64,000 nucleotides of DNA from Variovorax paradoxus (GCF_902712855.1 NZ_LR743507.1:2962001-3026000), one strand, 5' to 3'; counted from the first letter of the stretch, positions 22,904-32,343 are shown. Numbers and translations: made by a program. Notes: generated by a model not told the origin, from the sequence alone.

Positions 22904-24169
22904 ATGGCCGAAAAAAAAGGCTCCTCCAGCGAAAAAACGCTTTATTGCTCGTTCTGCGGCAAGAGCCAGCATGAGGTCAAGAAGCTGATCGCGGGCCCTT
23001 CGGTCTTCATCTGCGACGAGTGCATCGACCTCTGCAACGAGATCATCCGCGACGAACTCCCCGCCGGCGAAGAAGCGCGCGAGGCACGCAGCGACCTTCC
23101 GACGCCGCTGGAGATCAAGACCAATCTCGACAATTACGTGATCGGCCAGGAGCCGGCCAAGCGCATGCTGTCGGTGGCGGTCTACAACCACTACAAGCGC
23201 CTTCGCCACAAGGAAAAGGCCAAGGGCGAGGACGTCGAACTCAGCAAGAGCAACATCCTGCTGATCGGCCCCACGGGCTCGGGCAAGACGCTGCTCGCCC
23301 AGACGCTGGCGCGCATGCTCGACGTGCCGTTCGTGATGGCCGACGCCACCACGCTGACCGAGGCCGGCTACGTCGGTGAAGACGTCGAGAACATCATCCA
23401 GAAGCTGCTGCAGAGCTGCAACTACGAGGTTGAGCGTGCCCAGCGCGGCATCGTCTACATCGACGAAATCGACAAGATCTCGCGCAAATCCGACAACCCC
23501 TCGATCACGCGCGACGTGTCGGGCGAGGGCGTGCAGCAGGCGCTGCTCAAGCTCATCGAAGGCACCATGGCCAGCGTGCCGCCGCAGGGCGGGCGCAAGC
23601 ATCCGAACCAGGACTTCCTGCAGATCGACACGACCAATATCCTGTTCATCTGCGGCGGCGCTTTCGCCGGCCTCGAGAAGGTCATCGAAAACCGCACCGA
23701 GGCCTCGGGCATCGGCTTCGGCGCTTCGGTCAAGAGCAAGCAGCAACGTAGCATCACTGAGGTGTTCCGCGAAGTGGAGCCGGAAGACCTGATCAAGTTC
23801 GGCCTGATTCCCGAACTCGTGGGCCGTATGCCCGTGGTCGCCTCGCTTGCGGAGCTCAGTGAGGATGCGCTGGTGCAGATCCTGACCGAGCCGAAGAACG
23901 CCGTGGTCAAGCAGTTCACCAAGCTGCTGCAGATGGAAGGCGTAGACCTCGAGATCCGTCCCGCGGCGCTCAAGGCAATTGCTCGCAAGGCGCTGGCACG
24001 CAAGACCGGCGCACGCGGCCTGCGGTCGATCCTTGAACAGTCGCTGATCGACACCATGTTCGAACTACCGAACGCGACCAATGTCGACAAGGTGGTGGTC
24101 GAGGAATCGACCATCGACGAAAACAAGCCGCCGCTGCTCGTGTACCGCGAAGCGGCGAAAAAGGCCTAA
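22904..24169 (+). CDS. clpX: ClpXP ATP-dependent unfoldase subunit
   Basis: A 421-residue AAA+ unfoldase that recognises tagged proteins and feeds them to ClpP. The N-terminal zinc finger has Cys15, Cys18, Cys37 and Cys40. Walker A is GPTGSGKT (122-129), Walker B is IVYIDEIDK near 183. The pore loop GYVG occurs near 150, and the ClpP-docking IGF-type loop is SGIGFGA near 268. The ATG at 22904 starts MAEKKGSSSE. The lon gene follows after 23 bases, probably in the same transcript. Confidence 0.96.
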   Translation: MAEKKGSSSEKTLYCSFCGKSQHEVKKLIAGPSVFICDECIDLCNEIIRDELPAGEEAREARSDLPTPLEIKTNLDNYVIGQEPAKRMLSVAVYNHYKRLRHKEKAKGEDVELSKSNILLIGPTGSGKTLLAQTLARMLDVPFVMADATTLTEAGYVGEDVENIIQKLLQSCNYEVERAQRGIVYIDEIDKISRKSDNPSITRDVSGEGVQQALLKLIEGTMASVPPQGGRKHPNQDFLQIDTTNILFICGGAFAGLEKVIENRTEASGIGFGASVKSKQQRSITEVFREVEPEDLIKFGLIPELVGRMPVVASLAELSEDALVQILTEPKNAVVKQFTKLLQMEGVDLEIRPAALKAIARKALARKTGARGLRSILEQSLIDTMFELPNATNVDKVVVEESTIDENKPPLLVYREAAKKA

Positions 24170-24192
24170 AGCCAAAGACGCGAAGGATCTGC

Positions 24193-26634
24193 ATGTCTGG
24201 CCACACCCCATTGCCTCCCGAAGCACTCGACCTGCCGCTGCTGCCGCTGCGCGACGTCGTGGTGTTTCCCCACATGGTGATCCCGCTGTTCGTGGGTCGC
24301 CCCAAGAGCATCAAAGCGCTCGAACTGGCCATGGAAGCGGAGCGCCGCATCATGCTGGTGGCTCAGAAGGCCGCTGCCAAGGATGAGCCCTCCGTCGAGG
24401 ACATGTTCGAAGTCGGTTGCGTCTCGACCATCCTGCAGATGCTCAAGCTGCCCGACGGCACGGTGAAGGTGCTGGTCGAGGGCCAGCAGCGCGCGCGCGT
24501 GAACCGCATCGACGACGGCGAGACCCACTTCTCGGCCAACGTGACGCCCGTGTCGGTGGCCGAAGGCGGCGAGAAGGGCACCGAGGTCGAAGCGCTGCGC
24601 CGCGCCGTGATGCAGCAGTTCGACCAGTACGTCAAGCTGAACAAGAAAATCCCGCCCGAGATCCTCACCTCGATCTCCAGCATCGACGACCCGGGCCGCC
24701 TGGCAGACACCATTGCTGCGCACCTGCCGCTGAAGCTCGACAACAAGCAGGCCGTGCTCGACCTCGACGACGTCAAGGCGCGCCTGGAAAACCTGTTCGG
24801 CCAGCTCGAGCGCGAAGTCGACATCCTGAACGTCGACAAGAAGATCCGCGGGCGCGTGAAGCGCCAGATGGAGAAGAACCAGCGCGACTTCTATCTCAAC
24901 GAGCAGGTCAAGGCCATCCAGAAGGAGCTCGGCGAAGGCGAAGAGGGTGCGGACATCGAGGAGATCGAGAAGAAGATCAAGCTCGCCAAGATGTCCAAGG
25001 AAGGCCTGAAGAAGGCCGAGGGCGAGCTCAAGAAGCTCAAGCTCATGTCGCCCATGTCGGCCGAGGCCACGGTGGTGCGCAACTACATCGACGTGCTCAT
25101 CGGCCTGCCTTGGAGCAAGAAGACCAAGATCAAGCACGACCTGGCCAACGCCGAAGCCGTGCTCAATGCCGACCACTATGGCCTTGAGAAGGTCAAGGAC
25201 CGCATCCTCGAATATCTCGCGGTGCAACAGCGCGTCGACAAGGTGAAGGCGCCCATCCTGTGCCTTGTGGGCCCTCCGGGTGTCGGCAAGACCTCGCTGG
25301 GGCAGTCGATCGCCAAGGCGACTGGCCGCAAGTACACGCGCATGGCGTTGGGTGGCATGCGTGACGAAGCCGAGATCCGCGGCCACCGTCGTACCTACAT
25401 CGGGGCGCTGCCGGGCAAGGTGCTGCAGGGGCTCAGCAAGATCGGTACGCGCAATCCGCTGTTCCTGCTCGACGAAATCGACAAGCTGGGCACGGATTTC
25501 CGCGGTGACCCGTCGAGTGCGTTGCTCGAAGTGCTCGACCCCGAGCAGAACCACACCTTCGGCGACCACTACGTGGAAGTCGACTTCGACCTGAGCGATG
25601 TGATGTTCGTCGCCACCTCGAATTCGATGAACATCCCCCCGGCGCTGCTGGACCGGATGGAAGTCATTCGCCTCTCCGGCTACACCGAGGACGAAAAGAC
25701 CAACATCGCGATCAAGTACCTGCTGCCCAAGCAGATGAAGAACAACGGCGTGAAGGACGACGAGCTTGCCGTTACTGAAGCGGCCGTGCGCGACATCGTG
25801 CGCTACTACACGCGTGAAGCGGGTGTGCGTTCGCTCGAGCGCGAGTTGTCCAAGATCTGCCGCAAGGTGGTGAAGGGCTTGTTGCTCAAGCAACTCACGC
25901 CGAAGGTCACGGTCGATGGTTCGAACCTCAACGAGTTCCTCGGCGTGCGCAAGTACAGCTTCGGCCTTGCCGAGAAGCAGAACCAGGTGGGCCAGGTGGT
26001 CGGCCTGGCGTGGACGGAAGTCGGCGGCGACCTGCTGACGATTGAAGCCGTGACGATGCCCGGGAAGGGCGTGATCAGCCGCACCGGTTCGCTGGGCGAC
26101 GTGATGAAGGAATCGGTCGAGGCAGCGCGCACGGTGGTGCGCAGCCGCTCGCGTCGTTTGGGCATCAAGGACGAGGTGTTCGAGAAGCGCGACATCCACA
26201 TCCACGTGCCCGACGGCGCCACTCCGAAAGATGGCCCGAGCGCCGGTGCTGCGATGACAACGGCCTTTGTGTCTGCGCTGACGGGCATCCCCGTGCGCAG
26301 CGACGTTGCGATGACCGGCGAGATCACGCTGCGAGGCGAGGTGACCGCCATCGGTGGCCTGAAGGAAAAGCTGCTTGCTGCATTGCGCGGCGGCATCAAG
26401 ACGGTGCTGATCCCGGAAGAAAATGCGAAGGACCTTCAGGACATTCCCGAGAACGTGAAGAACGGCCTCGAGATCGTGCCTGTGAAGTGGATCGACAAGG
26501 TGCTCGAGATCGCTCTCGAGAAGATGCCCGAGCCGCTGTCCGACGAAGAGGTTGCTGCATCGGCTGCTGCCGTGGCCGAGTTGGCCAAGCAGCGCGCTGC
26601 GGCGCCGGCTTCCGGAGGTTCGGTCAAGCACTGA
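24193..26634 (+). CDS. lon: ATP-dependent Lon protease
   Basis: An 813-residue homohexameric protease for misfolded and regulatory proteins. The N-terminal substrate-binding domain begins with LPLLPLRDVVVFPHM. Walker A is GPPGVGKT (360-367) and Walker B lies in PLFLLDEIDKL near 425. The catalytic dyad is Ser683 in PKDGPSAG and Lys726 in GGLKEKLL. Length and domain order are normal. A short Ala-rich C-terminal tail differs from enteric Lon. It ends the proteostasis block and is followed by a strong tRNA promoter. Confidence 0.97.
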   Translation: MSGHTPLPPEALDLPLLPLRDVVVFPHMVIPLFVGRPKSIKALELAMEAERRIMLVAQKAAAKDEPSVEDMFEVGCVSTILQMLKLPDGTVKVLVEGQQRARVNRIDDGETHFSANVTPVSVAEGGEKGTEVEALRRAVMQQFDQYVKLNKKIPPEILTSISSIDDPGRLADTIAAHLPLKLDNKQAVLDLDDVKARLENLFGQLEREVDILNVDKKIRGRVKRQMEKNQRDFYLNEQVKAIQKELGEGEEGADIEEIEKKIKLAKMSKEGLKKAEGELKKLKLMSPMSAEATVVRNYIDVLIGLPWSKKTKIKHDLANAEAVLNADHYGLEKVKDRILEYLAVQQRVDKVKAPILCLVGPPGVGKTSLGQSIAKATGRKYTRMALGGMRDEAEIRGHRRTYIGALPGKVLQGLSKIGTRNPLFLLDEIDKLGTDFRGDPSSALLEVLDPEQNHTFGDHYVEVDFDLSDVMFVATSNSMNIPPALLDRMEVIRLSGYTEDEKTNIAIKYLLPKQMKNNGVKDDELAVTEAAVRDIVRYYTREAGVRSLERELSKICRKVVKGLLLKQLTPKVTVDGSNLNEFLGVRKYSFGLAEKQNQVGQVVGLAWTEVGGDLLTIEAVTMPGKGVISRTGSLGDVMKESVEAARTVVRSRSRRLGIKDEVFEKRDIHIHVPDGATPKDGPSAGAAMTTAFVSALTGIPVRSDVAMTGEITLRGEVTAIGGLKEKLLAALRGGIKTVLIPEENAKDLQDIPENVKNGLEIVPVKWIDKVLEIALEKMPEPLSDEEVAASAAAVAELAKQRAAAPASGGSVKH

Positions 26635-26653
26635 TCGAATCAGGTCGCAAAAC

Positions 26654-26683
26654 TTGTGAGGCCCCGAAATATTGGTATATAAT
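26654..26683 (+). promoter_or_regulatory. Promoter of tRNA-Gly
   Basis: TTGTGA (26654-26659), 18-base spacer, TATAAT (26678-26683). The perfect -10 box stands 15 bases before the mature tRNA start. Confidence 0.75.
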
Positions 26684-26697
26684 TCGAGGCTCGAAAC

Positions 26698-26773
26698 GCG
26701 GGAATAGCTCAGTTGGTAGAGCGCAACCTTGCCAAGGTTGAGGTCGAGAGTTCGAGACTCTTTTCCCGCTCCA
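26698..26773 (+). tRNA. tRNA-Gly (anticodon GCC)
   Basis: A 76-base tRNA. The acceptor stem GCGGGAA pairs with TTCCCGC, then T and an encoded CCA. The anticodon loop TTGCCAA gives GCC, and GTTCGAGAC forms the T-loop region. Confidence 0.95.
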
Positions 26774-26778
26774 GTTTT

Positions 26779-26811
26779 GAAAAAGGGAAGCTCCAGCTTC
26801 CCTTTTTTTCG
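26779..26811 (+). terminator. Intrinsic terminator after tRNA-Gly
   Basis: AAGGGAAGC and GCTTCCCTT close around TCCA, followed by a run of seven T (26802-26809). Confidence 0.88.
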
Positions 26812-26834
26812 CTAGTTCGATTTCGTATTTGCGT

Positions 26835-26908
26835 GGCGCGATAGCAAAGCGGTTATGCAACGGATTGCAAATCCGTCTAGCCCGGTTCGACTCCGGGTCG
26901 CGCCTCCA
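26835..26908 (+). tRNA. tRNA-Cys (anticodon GCA)
   Basis: A 74-base tRNA. The acceptor stem GGCGCGA pairs with TCGCGCC, then T and an encoded CCA. The anticodon loop TTGCAAA gives GCA. Confidence 0.95.
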
Positions 26909-26943
26909 CTCTCTCGGTTCAATCAGATTCGACTCCGACCTCT

Positions 26944-26977
26944 AGGCCCCGCCAACCGATGTTGTCGGGGCTTGTTT
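26944..26977 (+). terminator. Intrinsic terminator after tRNA-Cys
   Basis: AGGCCCCGCCAAC and GTTGTCGGGGCTT pair around CGAT with one mismatch, followed by TGTTT. Confidence 0.7.
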
Positions 26978-27008
26978 CGTTTGGGTTATCGTCGATGTCC
27001 AACCTGAC

Positions 27009-27100
27009 GCCCGGATGGTGAAATTGGTAGACACATCGGACTTAAAATCCGCCGCTTCCTTAATCGGGGCATACGGGTTCGACCCCCGTTCCGGGTACCA
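27009..27100 (+). tRNA. tRNA-Leu (anticodon TAA)
   Basis: A 92-base class II tRNA with a long variable arm. The acceptor stem GCCCGGA pairs with TCCGGGT (first pair G-T), then A and an encoded CCA. The anticodon loop CTTAAAA gives TAA. The gene for the next protein starts 20 bases further on and may be cotranscribed. Confidence 0.94.
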
Positions 27101-27120
27101 AACTTACAAGGGAGCATTCG

Positions 27121-27756
27121 ATGCCTCGCTACAACGCTCCATTTGAAATCCATGTGCACGGCGATGTGCCGCTGCGTTCCGACGTGACCTTCGAGCAGAT
27201 CCAGGAGGCACTCAAACCCCTGTGGAAGTACGCCGGCGCGAAGTCGCTGGCCGAGGGCGCCACGAGCACCTATGAGGAAGAACCTGGCATCCGCTTCGAG
27301 CAGAAGGACCACACGCTGCAGATGTGCTGGACCGTGCCTGGCGATGAAGACTTCCGTCAGGCGCTCGACGAGATGTGCATGGGCCTGAACGAACTGTCCG
27401 ACCGTGGCGCGGCCATCGAGGTCACGTTCTACGACACCGACTTCGACGAGGAAGAGGGCGACCCCGAGGAAGAGTCGCGCGACGACTTCCTGATGCTCTT
27501 CGTCGGCCCCAACCCGGCAGCCATCATGCAGGTGCAGCGCGACCTGCTGGTGGAAGACGTCGTGAACCTGATGGAACGCCACTTCGACGGCGCCGAACTG
27601 GGTGGCGTGGTGGCCGAGATCGATCGCCTCTTCAGCGACCGCTTCGACGCGCTGGTGAACTCGCTCGAGATCGGCAAGCGCCCACGCGGTACAGGTGGAA
27701 CCGGTGGCAGCGGCGGCGGCCACGGCGGCGGTCGCCGCCCGCGTCACCTGCACTGA
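27121..27756 (+). CDS. Conserved acidic hypothetical protein with Gly-rich tail
   Basis: A 211-residue soluble protein of unknown function. It begins MPRYNAPFEIHVHGDVPLR and has an acidic loop near residue 115 (DTDFDEEEGDPEEESRDDF). The C-terminus changes to a Gly/Arg/His-rich tail (TGGTGGSGGGHGGGRRPRH) that could bind metal or nucleic acid; that is inference only. A good AAGGGAG ribosome site precedes the ATG. I recall uncharacterised homologues in Burkholderiales but do not assert a family number. Confidence 0.82.
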   Translation: MPRYNAPFEIHVHGDVPLRSDVTFEQIQEALKPLWKYAGAKSLAEGATSTYEEEPGIRFEQKDHTLQMCWTVPGDEDFRQALDEMCMGLNELSDRGAAIEVTFYDTDFDEEEGDPEEESRDDFLMLFVGPNPAAIMQVQRDLLVEDVVNLMERHFDGAELGGVVAEIDRLFSDRFDALVNSLEIGKRPRGTGGTGGSGGGHGGGRRPRHLH

Positions 27757-27785
27757 TCCTTCCACCCCCGCGAGAAAGAGGCCGC

Positions 27786-28292
27786 ATGGCCCTGTTTCCC
27801 GCCTCTGCGCTGCGCTCGGGAGTGCGCAAGCGCGAAGTGTTCGGCTGGGCGATGTACGACTTCGCCAACTCGGGCTACACCACGGTCGTCATCACCGCGG
27901 TGTTCGCCGCCTACTTCGTCGGTGGCATTGCCAAGGGCGCACCCTGGGCGGCCTTCGCATGGACAGCCGCCCTCAGCACCTCCTACGCCATCGTGATGCT
28001 CACGATGCCCGCGATCGGCGCTTGGGCCGACCAGCATGCGGCGAAGAAGCGCGTGCTGATGTTCGCCACCGCGGGCTGCGTGCTGGCCACCATCGCGCTG
28101 GCTGTTACGCCCCGCTTCACGGGCCTCCCGGGCGTTGCGCTGGCGATGGCGCTGATCTGGCGGCGCCGGCCGGGCCGGCGACGATCAGGTAGTTGCCGTC
28201 GGTGCCCTTGTCGATGGAGCGGATGCCCCGGCCGCCGAGTTCCAGCTCGATGGGCGCGCCGAACGTGGCCTGCGTGGCCGTGCCGGCGATGA
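27786..28292 (+). pseudogene. UMF1-type MFS transporter, truncated after ~125 residues
   Basis: The N-terminal part is a clear MFS permease of the UMF1 group: KREVFGWAMYDFANSGYTTV, then helices 2-4 and the GAWADQHAAKKRVLMF loop. After VALAMALIW (about 28158) the frame runs into Arg-rich antisense translation of the opposing gene and stops at 28292. A functional member has about 400 residues and twelve helices, so roughly two-thirds is missing. The break coincides with the point where the convergent DUF3616-like gene also loses its family resemblance, which points to one deletion or an assembly join. Confidence 0.82.
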
Positions 28293-29097
28293 GCGCGGCG
28301 TAGTTCTGCACCGGCACGATCAGCGCCTTTGCGCGCACCGTGTTACCGGTCTGCGGTGCGCGGAAGCCCAGCCACAGGGCGGTGTCGCCCGGCGAGCTGG
28401 TCATGCCTTCGATGGAGAAGCCGTCGACGCGCTCGGGCACGATCCCGGCCCCTGCCGACACGGCGAAGCCGAAATGGTCGGCGCCGAGGCCGTGCGCGTT
28501 GGTTTTGTCCCAGGCGATGAGCTGCGCTTCGAGCAGCGCGAACTGGCCGACGTAGCTGAAGGCGGTGTCCGCGCCCGTGCCGCTGACCTTGACCGCGAAC
28601 AGGTGCGAGCGGTCGGCGGCGGCGTCCGCGCCGTCCTTCTTGTTGCTGTTGGAGCCGGTGAAATACAGCGTGTCGCCGATGCGCGTGCCGGCTTCGAGGT
28701 CGAGCTCCTTGGTGAGCTTGGGGCCCTCGAGCTCGTAGCTCCATTCCTTCACGGCGGCGCCGCCGGCGCGCGGGTACACGCGCAGCACATTCGATTCGTC
28801 GTCCGCCACCAGCATGAAGTCACCGGGCAGGGCGAGGGCCGTCGATGCGTCCGAAGAGCCTTCGGTGGTTCCTGCGTTGGGCGTGAATCGCGCCTGCGAA
28901 ACGAACAGGCTCGCTTCAGGCTGGGCTTCGGGCTGCGTCGCGGGCGGCTGCACAGCGGGCGGCGTGCTGCCGGCCGGCGGGAAGAAGCTGAAGCCGGCGC
29001 CACCACCCCCGCCGCCGCAGGCTGCCAACAGAAGCGAAAGTGCGCTGGCGAGCAACATGGGCTTGAATGGAATGCGTGCCGAAAGATGCGAGTTCAT
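28117..29097 (-). pseudogene. DUF3616-like lipoprotein, C-terminus truncated
   Basis: The protein begins with a lipoprotein signal (LLASALSLLLAAC, Cys27), a Gly- and Pro-rich linker, then a beta-propeller-like domain resembling DUF3616 (VSQARFTPNAGTTEGSSDAS, later GFSIEGMTSSPGDTALWLGF and GRGIRSIDKGTDGNYLIVAG). After GPAGAA, near 28160, the sequence turns into antisense of the truncated MFS gene and ends at 28117. Family members normally continue past this point with further strands. The part present is intact, so the loss is restricted to the 3' end and coincides with the MFS break. Confidence 0.75.
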
Positions 29098-29185
29098 TGT
29101 GCGCGGTTGTCCTTTGTAAGAAACCGCGCATCCTGTTGCTTTGGTATGACAGCCCCGTGAAAGACCGGCGCCGTTCAGGCGCTCG

Positions 29186-29995
29186 TCAGGGAATCTGCTG
29201 CCGCAACGACTTCGGCACCCGGTAGCGCTCGCCGTCGTAGCGCAGCGTCACGGTGTTGAACTTCGGGGGCAGCGTCTTCTCGATGCAGCCCTGGTCTTCC
29301 TGCTCCTGCGCGCGGCTCTGCCGCAGGGTGCGCGACAGCTGCAGGTCGGCCAGTCCGTTGCTGCTGCCCTTGCCGACCGACAGCATGGTGCGCAGCTTGT
29401 CGAAATGCCCGGTGCACGTGGAGTCCCAGCCGCCGTTGTCGTGGTCGAGCTCGACCTCCGGCAGCACCTGGCGCAGTTGCTTGGCGTGGTGCACGTAAAG
29501 GCGCACCGTCTCGCTCGCGAGCGGGCTGCCGGGTGCATTGGTGCCGCGGTAGCGCACGCGCAGGCCGAAGGCGCGGGCCTCGGGCGACAGCACATAGCGC
29601 GATGTGTCGATGCGGATGTCCTGGATCGAGGTGGTGGCGTCCTCGTCGAGCGCCTCGGGTTGCAGCAGCCGGCCGATGACGGTGTCGCGTTCGGTGTTGC
29701 CGTTGTCGGGCCGCTGGATCAGCAAGATCTCGAGATCGAAGACCTTGGCGCCGCGGTCGGTGGTCTCGCGCGGCAGCGGCAGCACCACGATGCTTCGGCC
29801 CGGGAACGCGGGCCAGATCTTGCAGGCCGCAAGCCGCTCGTCGAGCGGACGGTTCGGATGCAGCTTGGCATGCATGCGCTCGGCCAGCCCGCTTTCGCAG
29901 GCCGCTTGGCTCAGCCCGGCAGCCGACAGCCACAGGACGAAAATTGCGGTGTGGCGCAGCAGGCGCATGGGAGACGGCCGATACGGGAGTTGCAT
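29186..29995 (-). CDS. Secreted hypothetical protein downstream of murI
   Basis: A 269-residue protein of unknown function. It has a signal peptide best read from the internal Met10 (MRLLRHTAIFVLWLSAAGLS, cleavage after QA), so the real start could be 29968. Two pairs of cysteines (ESGLAERM region, CKIW; CTGH, CIEK) suggest disulfides in the periplasm. No motif is recognised. It starts nine bases after the murI stop, so it belongs to the fumA-murI transcript. Confidence 0.75.
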   Translation of the reverse strand: MQLPYRPSPMRLLRHTAIFVLWLSAAGLSQAACESGLAERMHAKLHPNRPLDERLAACKIWPAFPGRSIVVLPLPRETTDRGAKVFDLEILLIQRPDNGNTERDTVIGRLLQPEALDEDATTSIQDIRIDTSRYVLSPEARAFGLRVRYRGTNAPGSPLASETVRLYVHHAKQLRQVLPEVELDHDNGGWDSTCTGHFDKLRTMLSVGKGSSNGLADLQLSRTLRQSRAQEQEDQGCIEKTLPPKFNTVTLRYDGERYRVPKSLRQQIP

Positions 29996-30004
29996 GAAGC
30001 CGGG

Positions 30005-30793
30005 TCAGTCCGCAGTGGTCGTGGAAAGCCCGAGCCAGCGCGACGCCGCGGCCTCGAGCCACGCCACGTCGCCGCTGCCTTGCAGCAGCAGGCTGCCGTC
30101 GCCGCTGTCTGCGAGCCGGCCTGCCGACGTCAGCAGGCGCCGCGTCTGCTGCGCAACTGGCACGCCGGTGTCGATGAAGCGCAGCGTGGCCGGCGCGTGC
30201 CGGCCGAGTTGATCCTTGACGAGCGGGTAGTGCGTGCAGCCAAGCACCACCGTGTCGACGTCGTCGGGGCCGTCGCCGAAAGGCCCGGCCTCCTTCATGT
30301 AGCGCTCGCACAGCTCGGCGATGCCGGCGGTGTCGAAGCCTTCGATGGCCTTCACGAGGCCATCGCATGGCACGGAGCGCACGTCGGCCGAGCCGGCGAA
30401 AGAGGCGCGCAGGTTCGCGTACTTGGCGCTGGCCAGCGTGCCGCGCGTGGCCATCACCGACACATGCCCGGTACGGCTCGCCGCCACCGCAGGCTTCAGG
30501 CCGGGTTCGAGCCCGACGATCGGCAGCGCCGGATGCTCCGCGCGCAGCAGGTGGATGGCGGCGGTGGTCGCGGTGTTGCAGGCGACCACCAGCGCCTTGA
30601 TGCCGTGCTCGCGCAGCAGGTGGTCGACCACCGCGCGCGTGCGCTCGATCACGTAGGCGTCTCCGCGTTCGCCGTACGGCGCATAGGCCGTGTCCGCGAA
30701 GTACACGAAGTTCTCGTGCGGCAGCTCGGCCCTGAGCGCGGCCAGCACGCTGAGTCCGCCGACCCCGCTGTCGAAGACGCCTACGGTGTTCAA
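30005..30793 (-). CDS. murI: Glutamate racemase
   Basis: A 262-residue enzyme that makes D-glutamate for peptidoglycan. The two catalytic cysteines are Cys72 (VVACNTATT) and Cys186 (VLGCTHYP), with Asp8 in VFDSGVGGLS and the YAPYGE motif near residue 37. The start is a TTG at 30793 that overlaps the fumA stop as TTGA; it yields the family's standard N-terminus (NTVGVFDSG), and no ATG or GTG is nearby. Expression therefore probably depends on translation of the fumarase gene. Confidence 0.93.
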   Translation of the reverse strand: MNTVGVFDSGVGGLSVLAALRAELPHENFVYFADTAYAPYGERGDAYVIERTRAVVDHLLREHGIKALVVACNTATTAAIHLLRAEHPALPIVGLEPGLKPAVAASRTGHVSVMATRGTLASAKYANLRASFAGSADVRSVPCDGLVKAIEGFDTAGIAELCERYMKEAGPFGDGPDDVDTVVLGCTHYPLVKDQLGRHAPATLRFIDTGVPVAQQTRRLLTSAGRLADSGDGSLLLQGSGDVAWLEAAASRWLGLSTTTAD

Positions 30794-32343
30794 GCGGCTT
30801 CCATCATCACGGTCTTGAACTCGCCGCTGGCGATGCGCTTCTGCCACTCGGCCGGGCCGGTGATGTGCGCGCTGGTGCCGCCTGCGTCGACCGCCACCGT
30901 CACCGGCATGTCGACCACGTCGAATTCGTAGATGGCCTCCATGCCCAGGTCCTCGAAGCCCACCACCTTCGCGGTCTTGATGGCCTTGCTCACGAGGTAG
31001 GCGGCGCCGCCCACGGCCATGAGGTAGGCGCTCTTGTGCTTCTTGATGGCCTCGATGGCGACCGGGCCGCGCTCGGCCTTGCCGATCATGGCGATCAGGC
31101 CGGTCTGGGCCAGCATCATCTCGGTGAAGCCGTCCATGCGCGTCGCGGTGGTCGGGCCGGCCGGGCCCACGGCCTCGTCGCCCACCGGGTCGACCGGGCC
31201 GACGTAGTAGATGACGCGGTTGGTGAAGTCGACCGGCAGCTTCTCGCCCTTGGCCAGCATGCCCTGGATGCGCTTGTGCGCGGCATCGCGGCCGGTGAGC
31301 ATCTTGCCGTTGAGCAGCAGCGTGTCGCCGGGCTTCCAGCTTGCAACTTCGGCGGGCGTGAGCTTGTCGAGGTCCACGCGCTTGCTCTTCTTCTCGTCGG
31401 GCGCCCAGTTCACGTCGGGCCACAGGTCGAGCGACGGCGGGTCGAGGTACACCGCGCCGCTGCCGTCCATCACGAAATGCGCATGGCGGGTCGCCGCGCA
31501 GTTCGGGATCATCGCCACCGGCTTGCTGGCGGCATGCGTCGGGTACATCTTGATCTTGATGTCGAGCACGGTCGCCAGGCCGCCCAGGCCCTGCGCGCCG
31601 ATGCCCAGCGCGTTGACCTTCTCGTAGAGCTCGATGCGCAGCGCCTCGACCTTGCTCAGCTCGGCGCCCGAGGCCTTCTTGGCCTGCAACTCGTGCATGT
31701 CGAGATCGTCCATCAGGCTTTCCTTGGCCATCAGCGCGGCCTTCTCGGCGGTGCCGCCGATGCCGATGCCCAGCATGCCCGGCGGGCACCAGCCGGCGCC
31801 CATCGTCGGCACGGTCTTGAGCACCCAGTCGACCACGCTGTCGCCGGGGTTGAGCATGACCAGCTTGCTCTTGTTCTCGCTGCCGCCGCCCTTGGCCGCG
31901 ACCGTCACCTCGACGGTGTTGCCCGGCACGATCTCGGTGAAGATCACCGCGGGCGTGTTGTCCTTGGTGTTCTTGCGGTCGAACTGCGGGTCGGCCACGA
32001 CCGAGGCGCGCAGCGTGTTGTCGGGGTGGTTGTAGCCGCGGCGCACGCCTTCGTTGATGGCGTCGTCGAGGCTGCCGGTGAAGCCGCCCCAGCGCACGTC
32101 CATGCCCACCTTGAGGAACACGTTGACGATGCCGGTGTCCTGGCAGATCGGCCGGTGGCCGGTGGCGCTCATTTTGCTGTTGGTCAGGATCTGCGCGATG
32201 GCGTCCTTCGCCGCCGGGCTCTGCTCGCGCTCGTAGGCCTTGGCGAGGTGGGCGATGTAGTCGGCGGGATGGTAGTAGCTGATGTACTGCAGCGCGGCGC
32301 TGATCGATTCGATCAGGTCGGCCTGCTGGATCGTGGTCGTCAT
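30790..32343 (-). CDS. fumA: Fumarate hydratase, class I (iron-sulfur)
   Basis: A 517-residue, oxygen-sensitive enzyme interconverting fumarate and malate in the TCA cycle. The cluster-binding cysteines appear as CQDTG (Cys67), PNCAATRHAHF and GWCPPGMLGIGIGG; the C-terminal beta domain includes the MLTGRDAAHKR segment that binds substrate. Length is slightly shorter than E. coli FumA. A GATAAT at 32390-32385 may be its -10 box. It is coupled to murI. A class II fumarase lies 4.2 kb away on the other strand. Confidence 0.95.
   Translation of the reverse strand: MTTTIQQADLIESISAALQYISYYHPADYIAHLAKAYEREQSPAAKDAIAQILTNSKMSATGHRPICQDTGIVNVFLKVGMDVRWGGFTGSLDDAINEGVRRGYNHPDNTLRASVVADPQFDRKNTKDNTPAVIFTEIVPGNTVEVTVAAKGGGSENKSKLVMLNPGDSVVDWVLKTVPTMGAGWCPPGMLGIGIGGTAEKAALMAKESLMDDLDMHELQAKKASGAELSKVEALRIELYEKVNALGIGAQGLGGLATVLDIKIKMYPTHAASKPVAMIPNCAATRHAHFVMDGSGAVYLDPPSLDLWPDVNWAPDEKKSKRVDLDKLTPAEVASWKPGDTLLLNGKMLTGRDAAHKRIQGMLAKGEKLPVDFTNRVIYYVGPVDPVGDEAVGPAGPTTATRMDGFTEMMLAQTGLIAMIGKAERGPVAIEAIKKHKSAYLMAVGGAAYLVSKAIKTAKVVGFEDLGMEAIYEFDVVDMPVTVAVDAGGTSAHITGPAEWQKRIASGEFKTVMMEAA

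Noticed and set aside
24166..26631. Open frame of 821 codons on the minus strand opposite lon
   Set aside because: Again an antisense shadow of a conserved gene with implausible composition and no ribosome site.
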